From assembly GCA_013139345.1 (NCBI GenBank), contig WTAY01000210.1, positions 1 through 15,431 of the forward strand: DNA of 15,431 nucleotides, written 5' to 3'. Positions within the stretch are counted from its first letter, which is position 1. Every line of letters begins with the position of its first letter. This DNA comes from Methylophaga sp. (lineage in GTDB: Bacteria; Pseudomonadota; Gammaproteobacteria; Nitrosococcales; Methylophagaceae). A program made the translations under genes and the position numbers. This document shows, one piece after another, positions 14,727 through 15,431 of the stretch. Under the pieces are notes generated by a model. That model was not told the DNA's origin, ran no database searches, and saw only the letters and a list, made by a program, of their open reading frames with translations.

Positions 14727-15431
14727 TTATTCTTCTTCCGTCCATATTTTATGATTTGATTGTCGCCATTGCTGTGGTTCTGATATTGAGTGAATAGAAA
14801 ATTTAAGTTGAATCGCACCCTGTTCTGCAGTATTTAATAAGCTAATCTCTTTTTGATTATATCGTTTAGAAACAATGTTATGAGGAAAATGGTAGCGATT
14901 ACGGAAACCTATTGGGAAGAGCGTTAATTTGGGTGAGACTGCATTGATAAAAGCCATAGATGAGGAGGTTTTACTGCCATGATGAGGTGCGATGAGCAGT
15001 GTCGATTTGAGCTTAGAGCTATATCGTTGGACTAATAATGCCTCAGCTTCTTTTTCAATATCACCTGTTAATAAAACACTACCAGCAGAATTAGATATTC
15101 TTAACACGCATGAGAGATTGTTTTCACTACCATGATCAGTAACCGTAGGGTGAAGAACGGAAAATAAGACACCATCCCATTGCCACTCTTGACCTGAGTA
15201 GCAGGCCTGTGCATTAGGTAACAATGCGGGAACACTACTTAGAACACGCAATGTCTTGGTTTCATTAATAAGAGGAATTGCCCCTCCGATATGGTCGTTG
15301 TCTCCGTGACTTATTATAAGTGTATCAATGTGAGGTATACCTTGTGATTGAAGAAATGGCTTAACAATAGCGGTACCGGTGTTAAAGCTGTCACTAAACT
15401 TAGGTCCAGCATCAAAGACAAGAGTATGGTT
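14727..15431 (-). CDS. comEC: ComEC/Rec2 DNA uptake protein, C-terminal metallo-beta-lactamase domain (partial)
   Basis: The frame is open to the right edge and encodes 234 residues, so only the C-terminal part of the protein is seen. It begins NHTLVFDAG and carries SHGDNDHIGG (residues 41-50), the metal-binding HxxxDH motif of the metallo-beta-lactamase fold, then LTGDIEKEAE (121-130) and APHHGSKTSS (148-157), the pattern of the ComEC C-terminal domain. The membrane channel domain lies outside the window. ComEC imports single-stranded DNA across the inner membrane during transformation; the domain is thought to degrade the other strand. An apparent TTG start at 15251 is internal and should not be used. 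Position next to exbB matches the gene order known in pseudomonads. Confidence 0.93.
   Translation of the reverse strand, partial: NHTLVFDAGPKFSDSFNTGTAIVKPFLQSQGIPHIDTLIISHGDNDHIGGAIPLINETKTLRVLSSVPALLPNAQACYSGQEWQWDGVLFSVLHPTVTDHGSENNLSCVLRISNSAGSVLLTGDIEKEAEALLVQRYSSKLKSTLLIAPHHGSKTSSSMAFINAVSPKLTLFPIGFRNRYHFPHNIVSKRYNQKEISLLNTAEQGAIQLKFSIHSISEPQQWRQSNHKIWTEEE

Noticed and set aside
14727..15251. A self-contained 174-residue protein starting at TTG 15251
   Set aside because: The frame is open upstream to the window edge and encodes the metal-binding SHGDNDH motif before that TTG, so this is only the internal part of comEC.

Overview
The window is an ordinary-looking chromosomal segment of a moderately AT-rich gammaproteobacterium. 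Evidence for this is the two conserved housekeeping clusters: comEC-exbB-exbD-msbA-lpxK-Trm112-kdsB, and rne divergent from rluC-HAD phosphatase-sppA. The protein-level character would fit a Methylophaga/Piscirickettsiaceae-like marine methylotroph, but that genus guess is an impression and was not tested. No prophage, CRISPR array, defence island or tRNA/rRNA gene is visible.

Layout, left to right. (1) 1-397: the N-terminal part of an MshE-type pilus ATPase on the minus strand, with an MshEN (c-di-GMP-binding type) domain, running off the left edge. (2) 398-1022: a gene-free stretch of about 625 bases. It holds a roughly 270-bp MITE-like repeat with terminal inverted repeats and a second compact palindromic repeat. 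(3) 1023-6632: a minus-strand series read from right to left: rluC, a HAD phosphatase, an SppA-type S49 peptidase, a 49-residue small protein, an HDOD protein and adk. After a strong hairpin come a ketohexokinase-like sugar kinase and a small Rieske [2Fe-2S] protein. Spacing is tight up to adk (4-nt overlap, TAATG overlap, gaps of 3-56 nt), suggesting an operon. (4) 6633-7214: the divergent rluC/rne intergenic region, including a long structured rne leader whose last hairpin buries the ribosome binding site. (5) 7215-9849: rne on the plus strand, with a 93-residue unknown protein overlapping its 3' end. (6) 9912-15431: a tightly packed minus-strand envelope operon, exbB-exbD-msbA-lpxK-Trm112-kdsB, nearly every junction overlapping, preceded by the 3' end of comEC, which runs off the right edge.

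How the genes fit together. The right-hand operon combines lipopolysaccharide core/lipid A steps (LpxK makes lipid A 4'-phosphate, KdsB activates Kdo, MsbA flips core-lipid A) with an ExbB/ExbD proton-driven motor. The central block is RNA metabolism (RNase E, RluC). The left block mixes nucleotide balance (Adk), membrane proteolysis (SppA), signalling (HDOD) and an unexpected fructokinase-like/Rieske gene pair.

I do not see a strong candidate for a wholly new multi-gene system. The observations most worth a second look are the ketohexokinase-like plus Rieske pair, the rne leader architecture, the TAATG-coupled small ORF after sppA, the 93-residue ORF overlapping rne, and the inverted-repeat element upstream of mshE.
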